Assembly (NCBI RefSeq): GCF_025567625.1
Contig: NZ_JAOQJC010000001.1
Coordinates: forward strand, 248,001-312,000
Direction of reading: 5' to 3'
Length of the DNA: 64,000 nucleotides
Source: Paenibacillus sp. J5C2022
Lineage (GTDB): Bacteria > Bacillota > Bacilli > Paenibacillales > Paenibacillaceae
Shown: one piece after another, positions 34,596-44,101 of the stretch
Numbering within the stretch: position 1 is the stretch's first letter
How the letters are laid out: each line of letters begins with the position of its first letter
The notes under the pieces: model-generated
Told to the model about the DNA's origin: nothing
Database searches by the model: none
What the model saw: the letters and a program-made list of their open reading frames with translations, nothing else
Made by a program: the position numbers and the translations under genes

Positions 34596-35534
34596 GTGGA
34601 GAACAGCAGAAAATTAACGTATGTCATAATCGGCTTAATCATATTGCTCATTATGAGTATATATCAAAATGGCAAGCTGAAGTCGGAAATGGAGCATCTG
34701 CACAGTCGCATCTCAAATATGGAAGCCAATCTTAATCAAGGTATCAATAATCTGCAATACAGTATCTCTAATCAAGTGGAGCATCTGCTGAACGAACAGC
34801 AAAGCGTTGTGGCCGACTATAAGTCTTCCTATACGAGTGTAGATGCAGATAAGGAGACGGTTGAAACACTGGTCGAATTTACGCTTAAAGAAGCCGAGGC
34901 GGGATCAACGGTTTCTCTTCAGGCAACTACGCTAGAAAATTCAGAAGATAAGCAATTTGAATGTGCGACGGAAAATGGCTTGCAGTATGCTTGTGAAGCT
35001 GCATTATCTTACAAGCACGACTATACCTTAGATTTATTCCAAAAATCTGCGGACGGGAGCAATAAAAAGCTGAATTCCCGTTCGTACACAAACCATTTGA
35101 AAGGCGAATTTCTAAACAGAGTCAGCATATCGGAATCGGGAACAAGCACTGATAAAGAAGGAACGCAATACTCATTCTCACTGCGCAATAAAACATTCGG
35201 CGAGCCTGAATTCCAGATCCAAAGTGTCATTGTAAAAGCATTCTATGCGGACAAGGAAGTCTTTACGAAAGATGTTACGGCTTACAGCATTGCGAATGCT
35301 GAAGAAAGAAACAAAATGAGGCTGATGATCGCTTCAGGAGAAATCGCTCCTGCTGATTTGCCTGATCTGGAGTATAATCAAGCGTCCATTGACGATAACG
35401 ACGAAGAATCCGGCTACTATATCGTAACTGTCTTGCATGCTGACACCGGTGCAGAAGTCAGGCATAATGATTTCCCGGAATACAGCTTTAAGGTGACGGT
35501 TACTTTGAAGAATGGCGAAGTTTTTGAATTGTAG
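34596..35534 (+). CDS. Single-pass membrane protein with coiled coil, unknown function
   Basis: A 312-residue protein with an N-terminal anchor (LTYVIIGLIILLIMSIY), then a heptad-like coiled coil (about 28-75, KSEMEHLHSRISNMEANLN). An extracytoplasmic domain of about 220 residues is rich in beta-forming stretches. GTG 34596 follows AAGGAAGGAGA. The family is not recognised. Its end lies about 55 bp before the HD phosphohydrolase gene. Confidence 0.6.
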   Translation: MENSRKLTYVIIGLIILLIMSIYQNGKLKSEMEHLHSRISNMEANLNQGINNLQYSISNQVEHLLNEQQSVVADYKSSYTSVDADKETVETLVEFTLKEAEAGSTVSLQATTLENSEDKQFECATENGLQYACEAALSYKHDYTLDLFQKSADGSNKKLNSRSYTNHLKGEFLNRVSISESGTSTDKEGTQYSFSLRNKTFGEPEFQIQSVIVKAFYADKEVFTKDVTAYSIANAEERNKMRLMIASGEIAPADLPDLEYNQASIDDNDEESGYYIVTVLHADTGAEVRHNDFPEYSFKVTVTLKNGEVFEL

Positions 35535-35589
35535 ATTCAGAAAAAATTGCAAGACGGCAGAATCACAGCAGGAAGAGAGGAAATTAGAA

Positions 35590-36582
35590 GTGTTGGATTA
35601 TCGTTTAAGACTGGATGGAGCACTGAACACTGTCTGGGAGCCACTATGGCTTAAGCTGATCCGATTGTCTCATGAAGAACAAGCGTTGATGCGAAGCAAT
35701 GCGGTTCGACGTCTTCACTTTATTCGTCATGGCGGAGCATCTTTTATCAATTCCCACCATACTTACAGTCGGCTGCAGCATACACTAGGCGTATTTGCAC
35801 TCGCAGCCCATTTCGATCCCGATAACCTGGCGCTGCGAGCGGCGGCGCTGCTGCACGATACAGGACATGCTCCATTCAGTCATACACTCGATGCGATCGA
35901 AGGTGTTGACCACCACCAATGGACGAAGGAAGTCGTTTTCTCGGATGAGATCGTTAGCATCCTGTCTACTGCTAGTATTTCGCCTGCGGTAGTCATGGAT
36001 TATATCGACGGATCTACGCGAAGCTTGCTTCGGAATAAAGATGGTGTACTCCACGCAGATCATCTGGACTCCTGGGTGAGAAGTGCCTTTGTCGGCGGCT
36101 ACTTGCCCATATCTACCGATGAACTTGTAAGCGGGATGAAGTACTTGAATGGTTATCTTCAGTTTACGCCGGAGGCAGGCCGGCATGCCCTCACGCTTAT
36201 TGTGGAGGAAGCACGAATGCATGGTTCTCCAGCGAACATCGGTATAAACGCTATGTTAAGGAAGTTAGTGCGCCAATTAATTTTCCATGGCAAGCTTGAT
36301 GTTGCTGAATTGCCAGTCATGACAGATGCGCATATCGAACAGTTGCTGCGTGAAGAGGCGAGTACAGCTGAAGCATATGACAAGCTGCTCACGGAATCAT
36401 GGCGAATACGTGTGACACGGGAGAATCTTACGGCTGCAGCGGAAACGGCTATTTTGAGAAAGCTATACTTGGCAACGCCCCTCGTAGAAGGTGTACCAAT
36501 TACTGATACATCCACTGATATCTTAAAATTGCTTGAGGATCTTCAAAAAATGCTCGGTACTTACTACGTAAGTTGGGAATAA
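35590..36582 (+). CDS. HD-superfamily phosphohydrolase
   Basis: A 330-residue cytoplasmic metal-dependent phosphohydrolase. The first ligand site is RLQHTLGVFALA and the HD signature is ALLHDTGHAPFSH (about residues 92-104). This layout resembles YwfO/dNTPase-like HD proteins. GTG 35590 follows AGAGAGGAAA at a normal distance. The in-frame ATG at 35512 would place 26 extra residues inside the previous gene and lacks a site. The substrate is probably a nucleotide but is unproven. Confidence 0.75.
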   Translation: MLDYRLRLDGALNTVWEPLWLKLIRLSHEEQALMRSNAVRRLHFIRHGGASFINSHHTYSRLQHTLGVFALAAHFDPDNLALRAAALLHDTGHAPFSHTLDAIEGVDHHQWTKEVVFSDEIVSILSTASISPAVVMDYIDGSTRSLLRNKDGVLHADHLDSWVRSAFVGGYLPISTDELVSGMKYLNGYLQFTPEAGRHALTLIVEEARMHGSPANIGINAMLRKLVRQLIFHGKLDVAELPVMTDAHIEQLLREEASTAEAYDKLLTESWRIRVTRENLTAAAETAILRKLYLATPLVEGVPITDTSTDILKLLEDLQKMLGTYYVSWE

Positions 36583-36641
36583 CGAAGCGTGATATGTTGT
36601 AACGCAGCATCATCTTCCTATTCCTTACAAGCAAGGAGAAA

Positions 36642-37922
36642 CTATGTTCTTTTACTAGGCGGAACGGCAATCCATGCCAGCACGGCACCAACTGCCCATA
36701 TAGCCGAACATACGAGAAGGATGGAAGTATAGCTTCCGAACTGGTCGTAAGCCCATCCGAATTGTATCGGACCTAATGCGGAACCGATGACAAGGGCGGT
36801 ATGTGTTACCCCTTGTATGCTTCCCAGATGCTTGCGGCCAAAGTAATTGGGCCATATCACTCCCAAAGGAATGTTCATTAACCCCTGTGTTATGCCCCAA
36901 ACAATGGCGAACAGGATCACGATGGTATATTGCTCCGAAAAAATCAGGATGATTGGCGACAATACGCTTAATACAAAGGAAAGGCTCAATACCCGGTGCG
37001 CTCGGAAGCGTTCTACTATGAAGCCAGCGAGTAATGAACTTCCGAAGCTGACGATCGGAACCAGGCTTAGAACGAAAGCTGTAGACATACGGTTAATTCC
37101 CTGTTCGGAGAGAATAGAGAAGATCTGAAACGTTATTCCTGTGTTAATCATGGCAGGAATAGCACCACAAATCATGACGAACCAGAAGGCTTTGGTTCGA
37201 ATCGCTTCTGCAAGCGTCCACGAGTCCTCCGAAATAGTAGCTGCATTCAATTGCACGTTAATAGACTCCTTCGCTCCGTCAGGCAGCAAACCTACATCCT
37301 CAGGACTATTTCGAACAAAGTAAATAGCGACGGGAACAAAGAAGAGAATAAGAGTGGCTCCGAGAATCCGCCACGCCGTCTGCCAATCGTAAGCTTCAAT
37401 CAAATAATTGATTAACGGGGGAAAGGTGGCAGCGCCAATTAATCCACCTAGACCAGCAAAGCTTAAGGCGCGTCCCCTATACTTCATAAACCATTGCGAC
37501 ACGAGCGTATTGGGAATCAGAGTCATAGAGCCTTGTCCGAAATAACGGATGAGAAAAAAACCAATAAATAAAGTGACGGGGCCTATTACGAAGCTGTTAT
37601 AGAAGCAGGCTAGACCAAGCATTAGCGCTACACAGGCGAGCATAATTCTCCGCCCGTATTTATCTGCCAATCGCCCTATAAAGAATAGGAGCAGTCCCGA
37701 GATGAGAGTAGCCGCGGAGTATATAGATGCAACCGTGGTTTGATTCAAAGAAAAATCTCTCATATACGATTCTATGAATACGGAGTTGGAAAACGTTTGA
37801 CCGGGGCCGGAGAAAAAAATGCCGATCCCGCTTATGACAACCATTAACCATCCGTAATAGAAGCGAGTTCGAATTGGCAAGCTGGATACGGATTTTTCTT
37901 GTTTTTTACTTATCGTAGCCAT
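36642..37922 (-). CDS. MFS transporter (oxalate/formate or monocarboxylate type)
   Basis: A 426-residue twelve-helix carrier. The inter-helix loop GRLADKYGRRIML after helix 2 is the MFS signature. RFYYGWLMVVISGIGIFFSG is the usual first helix of OFA/monocarboxylate-like members. On the minus strand AGGAGG precedes ATG 37922 by 7 bases; an ATG 30 bases further upstream lacks a site. It converges with the HD gene and stands alone, so the substrate cannot be inferred from neighbours. Confidence 0.8.
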   Translation of the reverse strand: MATISKKQEKSVSSLPIRTRFYYGWLMVVISGIGIFFSGPGQTFSNSVFIESYMRDFSLNQTTVASIYSAATLISGLLLFFIGRLADKYGRRIMLACVALMLGLACFYNSFVIGPVTLFIGFFLIRYFGQGSMTLIPNTLVSQWFMKYRGRALSFAGLGGLIGAATFPPLINYLIEAYDWQTAWRILGATLILFFVPVAIYFVRNSPEDVGLLPDGAKESINVQLNAATISEDSWTLAEAIRTKAFWFVMICGAIPAMINTGITFQIFSILSEQGINRMSTAFVLSLVPIVSFGSSLLAGFIVERFRAHRVLSLSFVLSVLSPIILIFSEQYTIVILFAIVWGITQGLMNIPLGVIWPNYFGRKHLGSIQGVTHTALVIGSALGPIQFGWAYDQFGSYTSILLVCSAIWAVGAVLAWIAVPPSKRT

Positions 37923-38113
37923 TGAGCGCCTCCTAGAGTTGTTCAATATCATATGTATCTGATAAAGTCTTTATGAATCCGCGAAAGTTGCAAAGGCCAT
38001 AATTCAAATCATATCTCGAGCATAATTATAAGTCTATATTTTTTTGGGAAAATGCGCCATGATGTAGCGTTACGATTATCTGACATCTACTTCCAGGCGA
38101 AGGAGAAGTGCGT

Positions 38114-38875
38114 ATGCAACAAGTGCAGAGTGGCTACTTGTTCAAACAGCCGCTGATTGAAGGGATAATATGCCGCAGACGCAATCGGTTTGTGATGGAG
38201 GTGGAGATCGAAGGCAGACTTTATGATTGTCATTGCCCGGTAACCGTCCGTATCGGTCAAATCGTATTTCGGAATATCCCATGCCTGCTTTCTGTCAGCC
38301 CGAACGCTAATCGGAGAACTGCATTTACGGTCGAGGCCATATCAGCAGATCCTCCCGGAGAATGTCAGAAAGCGTGGATCGGCATTAACCAAAACGCTGC
38401 CAATCGTTATGTTGAGCATTTTTTGCGAGCGGGTCAGTTATCTGAAATGATTCAAGCAGACGAGCCGATCAAGAGGGAGCCATCGTTCGGTCATGCAAAG
38501 CTGGACTTTTTGGCAGGAGACGTCTATCTGGAAGTCAAAACGCCGCTTACACAACTTCCGTTTGAACCGCAGGGGCATCTCCTTACAGATGAGCAGAAGG
38601 GAGAATTCAAATCGTTTGATCGGCTACTTAAACAAATCGGGGTATTGTCAGACTGCTTAAAGCGTCACAGAAGGGCGATTTTACTACTCTGTTTCATGTA
38701 CGAACCGCCGTGCAGCAAACCGGATATGCAGTGGGAACAGAACCGGGATGCTTTGGAGACGATACAGGCTTCGATTCAAAGCGGCCTTGAAATTTGGCAG
38801 ATTCATTTGCAAATAACACCTAAAGGAGTGTATTTACGGCGTTATTATGATTCCACTTCATTGTTTCGTCAGTAG
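38114..38875 (+). CDS. SfsA-family DNA/RNA nuclease-like protein
   Basis: A 253-residue protein resembling sugar fermentation stimulation protein A. An N-terminal OB-like part (EGIICRRRNRFVMEVEIEG, YDCHCPVTVRIGQ) is followed by a restriction-enzyme-like core with KLDFLAGDVYLEVKTPL, the D...ExK nuclease pattern. ATG 38114 is 8 bases after AAGGAG; a GTG at 38108 is too close. E. coli SfsA was named for an effect on maltose genes; the biochemical role here is unknown. Confidence 0.7.
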   Translation: MQQVQSGYLFKQPLIEGIICRRRNRFVMEVEIEGRLYDCHCPVTVRIGQIVFRNIPCLLSVSPNANRRTAFTVEAISADPPGECQKAWIGINQNAANRYVEHFLRAGQLSEMIQADEPIKREPSFGHAKLDFLAGDVYLEVKTPLTQLPFEPQGHLLTDEQKGEFKSFDRLLKQIGVLSDCLKRHRRAILLLCFMYEPPCSKPDMQWEQNRDALETIQASIQSGLEIWQIHLQITPKGVYLRRYYDSTSLFRQ

Positions 38876-39001
38876 CTGTAATGATCATCTATTTATACGA
38901 TTAGCCGCCCGTAGCCATATAAAGATATCTTCATAGAATATAATGACTGCCGATTTAAGGCATGGAGGGCAAGTCATTTACTCATGAGGAGTTGGGTGTG
39001 T

Positions 39002-40345
39002 GTGAAATCAAGAACGAAACTGACTGGACGAGTGATTTTCAAAGGCGATCCGGGTTATGCCGAGGCACGCAAAAACTGGGACCCGCATACGGACAGATTT
39101 CCGAAAGTATTTGTTTTTGCTCAGTGTGCCAAAGATGTCTCAAACGCCATTAAGTGGGCACGGGAGAACAAGGTCCCCTTAAGGCCAAGAAGCGGTCGGC
39201 ATGCACTGGAGAACAACCTATCACAGGTTAACGGAGGAATAGTCATTGATGTAAGTGATATGAAGAGAATCGCATTGAATAAAAAAAGCGGTACCGTAGT
39301 TGTAGAAACAGGAAATAGCGTCGGAAGAATTGTGAAGTCCCTGGCCAGACAAGGATATATAGCTCCATTCGGCGACAGCCCGTCAGTCGGTATCGGCGGA
39401 ATTACACTTGGTGGAGGGATAGGTCCCGTTCAACGTACGACTGGCCTTATGAGCGACAACCTTCTTGAGCTTGAGATGGTTGACGCGAAGGGGAGAGTCA
39501 TTCATGCCGGCAAAAAAAGAAATGCGGATCTCTTATGGGCTTCAAAGGGAGGCGGAGGCGGAAACTTCGGTGTTTACACGAAGTACAAATTTAAAGTCAT
39601 GCGCGCTCCCGCGACAGTTACTGTATTTCGTATCGTATGGCCATGGAGTCAATTCGAAAAGGTGCTTAAAGTATGGCAGAGATGGGCTCCGTCCGTGAAT
39701 AGCAAACTAGGAAGCGAATTGTCTATCGGTCCGAAAGTTGGCGGCAATGTCACCATGCTGGGGCTGTATCTAGGCTCGAAAGATGAAGCATTGCGCTTGT
39801 TAGCTCCAATAATCAAGGTGGGAACTCCGACACAGAAGACAGTCAGGCTGCTTTCGTATACGAAAGCTTTAAACTTTTTGTTGGCTCCCGATCCTGTGCT
39901 CACTCAGAGATTCAGCAATCAATTCTCCAGCGGATTCGGTAGACGACCGTTCAACAATAAAGCGATAAAAGCAATGCGTGAATTTCTGGAGAAGGCAGAG
40001 GGGAATACGACGGCAGGCTTCTTCTTCCTGAACTGGGGAGGTGCGGTCAGCCGCATATCACCGACGTCTACTGCATTCTACTGGCGCGATGCCAAGTTCT
40101 ATGTAGAGTGGAACAGCTCATGGATTAAACCGTCCCATGCCGCCAGGAATATATCCCTGGTGCGACAAACGCGCAGGAAATTGCAGCCCTATATTGTAGG
40201 CTCCTATATTAACGTACCTGATCAAGGGATTAAAAATTCCGGGCCTGTATACTATGGAAAGAATTACGCAAGATTACGGAAAGTGAAGGCGAAATACGAC
40301 CCCAATAATGTCTTTAGAAACCCTCAAAGCATTCCGCCGGCTTGA
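39002..40345 (+). CDS. FAD-linked oxidase, berberine bridge enzyme type
   Basis: A flavoprotein of about 447 residues with a PCMH/FAD-4 domain. RPRSGRHALENN carries the His that covalently binds FAD. SVGIGGITLGGGIG is the nucleotide loop, and the C-terminal BBE motif is YYGKNYARLRKVKAKYDPNNVF. The usual second FAD-linking Cys is not evident. GTG 39002 is preferred because GAGGAG at 38986-38991 lies 10 bases upstream and relatives begin near KLTGRVIFxGDPGY; ATG 38984 is the alternative. It oxidises an unknown alcohol or sugar. A terminator separates it from the Rieske gene. Confidence 0.78.
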   Translation: MKSRTKLTGRVIFKGDPGYAEARKNWDPHTDRFPKVFVFAQCAKDVSNAIKWARENKVPLRPRSGRHALENNLSQVNGGIVIDVSDMKRIALNKKSGTVVVETGNSVGRIVKSLARQGYIAPFGDSPSVGIGGITLGGGIGPVQRTTGLMSDNLLELEMVDAKGRVIHAGKKRNADLLWASKGGGGGNFGVYTKYKFKVMRAPATVTVFRIVWPWSQFEKVLKVWQRWAPSVNSKLGSELSIGPKVGGNVTMLGLYLGSKDEALRLLAPIIKVGTPTQKTVRLLSYTKALNFLLAPDPVLTQRFSNQFSSGFGRRPFNNKAIKAMREFLEKAEGNTTAGFFFLNWGGAVSRISPTSTAFYWRDAKFYVEWNSSWIKPSHAARNISLVRQTRRKLQPYIVGSYINVPDQGIKNSGPVYYGKNYARLRKVKAKYDPNNVFRNPQSIPPA

Positions 40346-40385
40346 CCCTTCACTCTGCTCAATCATTTGTCCTTATAAATGAAAG

Positions 40386-40417
40386 AAAGAACCTGAATCA
40401 TATGATCAGGTTCTTTT
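40386..40417 (+). terminator. Rho-independent terminator
   Basis: AAAGAACCTGA (40386-40396) and TCAGGTTCTTTT (40406-40417) form an A/T-flanked stem that may work in both directions. Confidence 0.78.
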
Positions 40418-40482
40418 CATGCATATAAGGGAACATGCAAATGCTGTATACTGTAAGAAAAGACAAGGATGGAGGCGATTTT

Positions 40483-42234
40483 ATGGGGACAAAGGAATGG
40501 ATATACGCCGGTACTGTGGAGGAGTTGAAGCAGGCAAGCTCAAAAGTGATCAAAGGGGGTATCGTCGTTCTTTACCATGAGGATGAAGTAAGAGCGATAG
40601 ACAATCGATGTCCGCATCTCGGTTTTCCACTTCATTTGGGAAGCGTTTGCAATGGAATCTTGACCTGTCACTGGCACAATGCCCGCTTCGATATCTGCAG
40701 CGGCGGAACATTGGACCCTTGGGCGGACGACGTACCCGCATATGACGTTAAGATCGAGAAAGATGATGTTTGGGTCAACTCGATACCAAAGAACGTAGGC
40801 AATGCTGAGAAGCTTAAACAACGTTTGCGGGAAGGTCTTGAGCAGAACATCGGCATCGTCATTGCGAAGGCCGTAATCGGGTTAATCGAATCCGAAGTCC
40901 CGACTGATGAAATTGTCATGATCGGCGTCAAATTCGGTACATCGCAAGGTAATGGCTGGGGGGCAGGTCTGACCATCTTGACGGCGATGAGAAATGTACT
41001 CCCCAAGCTCGATACTTTAGGCCAAATACTTGCCTTATACCACGGATTGGTGCACGTAGCCAGAGCCAGTTCCGGCCGAGCTCCCCGCCACCTGCTCGGA
41101 GCGCTGCCTTCCTCCAAGGCATCTGTGGACAGACTGGTAGAGTGGTATCGCAATTGTATCGAGGTGCGCGACACCCAAGGGGCAGAGAAGGTGTTGCTGA
41201 CGGCCATAGAGCAGGGAGCTACGCCCGAACAGCTATCGGACATGATGATGATATCGGTGACGGACCATTATTATTTGGACGGCGGTCATACTTTTGATTT
41301 TCATAATAAAGCATTTGAAGCGCTGGAAAGCTTGGGGCCATCGCTCACGAAGCCAGTTCTCGCTTCTCTTGTACAGCTCCTCGCTGCACCCACCCGAAGT
41401 GAAGAGCTCCATCACTGGCAGACACCTGTCGATCTGGTAACTCCGATTCAGCTTGCTTTTGAGAAGTTAAAGCAATCTTCGACAACGGAGCACACCGTTC
41501 AGTTAGATGAACAAGCATTCGTGGATCAATTACTCAGCGACAAAGCAAATGAGACGATCGAACAGTTAACAAAGCTTCTGCTCGGCGGAGCAGCACCTGA
41601 ACGTCTGGCCCAATTGATCTGCCTCGCTGCTGCCGAGAGGATCGTGCGCTTTCACACTCAGAATGAATTCAGTGATTGGATAGCTGTGCTGCATACCTTT
41701 ACTTTTGCTCACGCCGTGCATGAGCGGTTGCGCCGTTCGAAGGAACCGTTACTCCATCGCGCGCTCTATTATGGAGCAATGGCCATTTACCATGACCGGT
41801 TTCTTAATGTGCCGCGAGCGAGGAAGCCGGAGCCTGCCAGCAGCCGCAATTTCACATTTGAGGAATTGCTCGATATTCTGGACCGCAGGCAACAAGTGGA
41901 TGAAGCAGCAAGCTGGGTAGCCGGTTATCTTGCTGAACAGCGGGACTCGCAGAAGCTGCTTGGAACACTTGGGCTTTGTCTGCTTCGCGAGGACGCCGAA
42001 TTTCACTCCTTTCAGCTTTATGAGGCGGCTGTTGCCGAATTCGATCATTGGGATGAGGGTTGCGATGCATTCGCTAAGCAGGCCAAGGAGACTTGCTTGC
42101 TCGCATGCACCCGATATTTGGCGGCCCACGCTCCAAGTGCACGGGAATTGCCGCACACGACTAAGATCGCATGGCGTTTGTTCCGTGGCGAAAGACTGTT
42201 CGAGGAAGATGCCGAGATAATCAACAATAAATAA
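40483..42234 (+). CDS. Rieske [2Fe-2S] protein with a large helical C-terminal domain
   Basis: A 583-residue protein. Residues about 5-100 form a Rieske ferredoxin with cluster ligands CPHLGFPL and CHWHNARFD. The remaining 470 residues are mostly helical and contain MMMISVTDHYYLDGGHTFDF followed by HNKAFE, whose His and Asp residues could bind metal. There is no oxygenase catalytic domain of the usual helix-grip type. ATG 40483 follows GGAGG; an in-frame ATG at 40435 overlaps the end of the upstream terminator region. It may act with the flavin oxidase encoded before it, but a terminator separates them. Confidence 0.75.
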   Translation: MGTKEWIYAGTVEELKQASSKVIKGGIVVLYHEDEVRAIDNRCPHLGFPLHLGSVCNGILTCHWHNARFDICSGGTLDPWADDVPAYDVKIEKDDVWVNSIPKNVGNAEKLKQRLREGLEQNIGIVIAKAVIGLIESEVPTDEIVMIGVKFGTSQGNGWGAGLTILTAMRNVLPKLDTLGQILALYHGLVHVARASSGRAPRHLLGALPSSKASVDRLVEWYRNCIEVRDTQGAEKVLLTAIEQGATPEQLSDMMMISVTDHYYLDGGHTFDFHNKAFEALESLGPSLTKPVLASLVQLLAAPTRSEELHHWQTPVDLVTPIQLAFEKLKQSSTTEHTVQLDEQAFVDQLLSDKANETIEQLTKLLLGGAAPERLAQLICLAAAERIVRFHTQNEFSDWIAVLHTFTFAHAVHERLRRSKEPLLHRALYYGAMAIYHDRFLNVPRARKPEPASSRNFTFEELLDILDRRQQVDEAASWVAGYLAEQRDSQKLLGTLGLCLLREDAEFHSFQLYEAAVAEFDHWDEGCDAFAKQAKETCLLACTRYLAAHAPSARELPHTTKIAWRLFRGERLFEEDAEIINNK

Positions 42235-42320
42235 GGATAGGTTTACTAATTAAAATCGTGAACACCTGGATTCGATTTGACGTTCTGGAAACCGAGGTAC
42301 AGCCTTAAAAGGCTGGGACT

Positions 42321-42349
42321 GTAACCGGAATCATCCGGTTACTGTTATT
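42321..42349. terminator. Bidirectional terminator between convergent Rieske and LysR genes
   Basis: GTAACCGGA (42321-42329) and TCCGGTTAC (42334-42342) pair perfectly around ATCA, followed by TGTTATT. A smaller AGCCTT/AAGGCT hairpin precedes it. Confidence 0.65.
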
Positions 42350-42357
42350 CCCGAATG

Positions 42358-43242
42358 TTAACGGTTAAAGATGGACGACGATTCAATTAGTTTCATAATT
42401 TGACGTTTCGTCTGGGTCAAGTAATTGTTTCTATGGGCAGAAACTAATAAGCCTATCGGCATTTTCGGGTCAAATCCTTTCACTTTAAATGAGATATTAC
42501 TTTGTACGAATTGGGTTCCTTTCGGGATAATTCCAATTGCATTTCCAAAAATCATTTGGGGTATGAGATGCAATGCACTACAATTGTAAACTCTTTTAAA
42601 GGCTAAATTGTTTTCTAGTAAAAAAGCATTCACAGATTGCGTATAATAACAACTATTCTCCCCAATTAATATCGGGTAATGAATGATATCGGTTATTTCA
42701 ACCGACCCTTTATCTAATATTGGATGAGAAGGACTATTCACAATAAATTCGATTTCTTCATGACCAAGTGGAGTGAAAATCAGATTGGAGCTGTTGTTCT
42801 TATTTCCACATACGGCAAAATCAATCTTATGTTGATCTGCCAATGGTGATAAAAGCTCGGTATTTCCCACTACAAAATCACAATGTATATAAGGCTTCTC
42901 GTCGTTTAAATAATTTAAAATGGATGGGATTATTTTCTTTGCAACAGATTCTGTAAGTCCTATCTTTAATGCTCCTTTCTCCTCATTGCTTATACGCTGC
43001 GCTTGCGCTATTGAATAATCCCAATGCATTAGCAAGTTATCTACTTCCGCTACGAATAAAGCTCCTTCATCCGTTAACTTGGCATCCCATCCTCGTTTAA
43101 ATAGAAGGAATCCCAGTTCTTTTTCTAGTTTTTTTATTTGCGTCGTTACGGTTGACTGAGCATAGTTTAATTTTATTGCCGCAAGTGAAAAAGTACCTTC
43201 TTCAACAATTGTTTTAAATGTATTCAACTCTTTTATATCCAT
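42358..43242 (-). CDS. LysR-family transcriptional regulator
   Basis: A 294-residue regulator. The N-terminal helix-turn-helix is LNTFKTIVEEGTFSLAAIKL leading into AQSTVTTQIKKLEKELGFLLF. The remainder is a periplasmic-binding-protein-like effector domain. It is transcribed away from the tautomerase gene, with a spacing of about 110 bp that should hold the shared control region. It therefore probably regulates the tautomerase/decarboxylase genes in response to an aromatic or related acid. Base composition is AT-rich compared with the surrounding genes. Confidence 0.85.
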   Translation of the reverse strand: MDIKELNTFKTIVEEGTFSLAAIKLNYAQSTVTTQIKKLEKELGFLLFKRGWDAKLTDEGALFVAEVDNLLMHWDYSIAQAQRISNEEKGALKIGLTESVAKKIIPSILNYLNDEKPYIHCDFVVGNTELLSPLADQHKIDFAVCGNKNNSSNLIFTPLGHEEIEFIVNSPSHPILDKGSVEITDIIHYPILIGENSCYYTQSVNAFLLENNLAFKRVYNCSALHLIPQMIFGNAIGIIPKGTQFVQSNISFKVKGFDPKMPIGLLVSAHRNNYLTQTKRQIMKLIESSSIFNR

Positions 43243-43351
43243 ATTAGCACCTCATCTTCATCGGATTTATTGATAACATAATGCCTTTATTTCAATTATA
43301 CAAATCATTATCAAGTGAGTAAAATGGGACTAAAAGAAAGGAAGTGACGGT

Positions 43352-43765
43352 ATGCCGTTTGTCCAAATTTATTATCGAGAAGGTCTATTGAATAAAGAGG
43401 AGTTAAAAAGGGGAAGTAATTGTATTCATTATTCATTAATAGAGCATTTTAATATTCCTGAAGATGATTATTTTCATATGTGTTTACCTTATCCATCTAA
43501 TCATTTCTTTTATGATCCCGATTATCTCTTAGAAGGCGATAATAAAAGATCAGACAAAATAATGCATATTTCCATTACATGTGCATCAGGTAGAACAATA
43601 AATCAGAAAAGGAAGTTGTACCACTCAATCGGGGAAGCTATTCATCAACATTTAAACATTTCCAAAGCGGACATATTTATTACGTTAAATGAGTCATCTG
43701 TCGAGAACTGGTCATTTGGTCAAGGAATAGCACAGATGATAAAAATGACGGAGGGAAGAGAGTAG
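43352..43765 (+). CDS. Tautomerase-superfamily protein
   Basis: A 137-residue protein that keeps Pro2 (MPFVQIYY), which becomes the N-terminal catalytic proline, and a second conserved half (ISITCASGRTINQKRKLYHS, then NISKADIFITLNE). Its length fits the long 4-oxalocrotonate tautomerase-like group. It likely isomerises an unsaturated keto acid from aromatic breakdown. Its stop overlaps the GTG of the next gene (TAGTG), so the two form an operon under the divergent LysR regulator. Confidence 0.78.
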   Translation: MPFVQIYYREGLLNKEELKRGSNCIHYSLIEHFNIPEDDYFHMCLPYPSNHFFYDPDYLLEGDNKRSDKIMHISITCASGRTINQKRKLYHSIGEAIHQHLNISKADIFITLNESSVENWSFGQGIAQMIKMTEGRE

Positions 43766-44026
43766 TGAATGAACGTATTGAATCCAAAATACCAACGAAT
43801 ATGAAAGATATAGCTCCTGATTTTGTCGATTATAGTGAGAATATATTGTTTGAAAAAGTATGGCGAGATCCTGCTTTGACTTTGAAAGAAAGAAGCATAT
43901 GTACACTTTCGGCCCTGATTGCTATTGGCAATACGGAACAGCTTCCATTCCATCTCCAATTAGCAAAAAAGAATTGGATGGCCTAAAGCTGCTGCAGCTC
44001 TGAACGTAATAATGAGTAACAAATGA
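43765..44026 (+). pseudogene. Carboxymuconolactone decarboxylase-like gene with deletion and frameshift
   Basis: The first 70 codons encode the AhpD/CMD fold (LTLKERSICTLSALIAIGNT, then QLPFHLQLAKKN) but the frame ends at 43986. From 43976 another frame gives GWPKAAAALNVIMSNK and a stop at 44026, which is the normal C-terminus of this family. The intervening segment of about 20-25 residues (a THLAFYAG-like helix) is missing, and the join at about 43973-43979 is out of frame. The enzyme should be inactive, although the tautomerase beside it looks whole. Confidence 0.72.
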
Positions 44027-44101
44027 ACTAATTATTGGCATTTGATGCTACAATGAATGTCTAAGATAATCACAACTTCTTGAAATGAACGAGGTGGGCA
44101 G

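Noticed and set aside
38962..39153. A 63-codon frame ahead of the BBE-type oxidase.
   Set aside because: It lies in a different frame over the oxidase N-terminus, whose conserved KLTGRVIF start is in the other frame.
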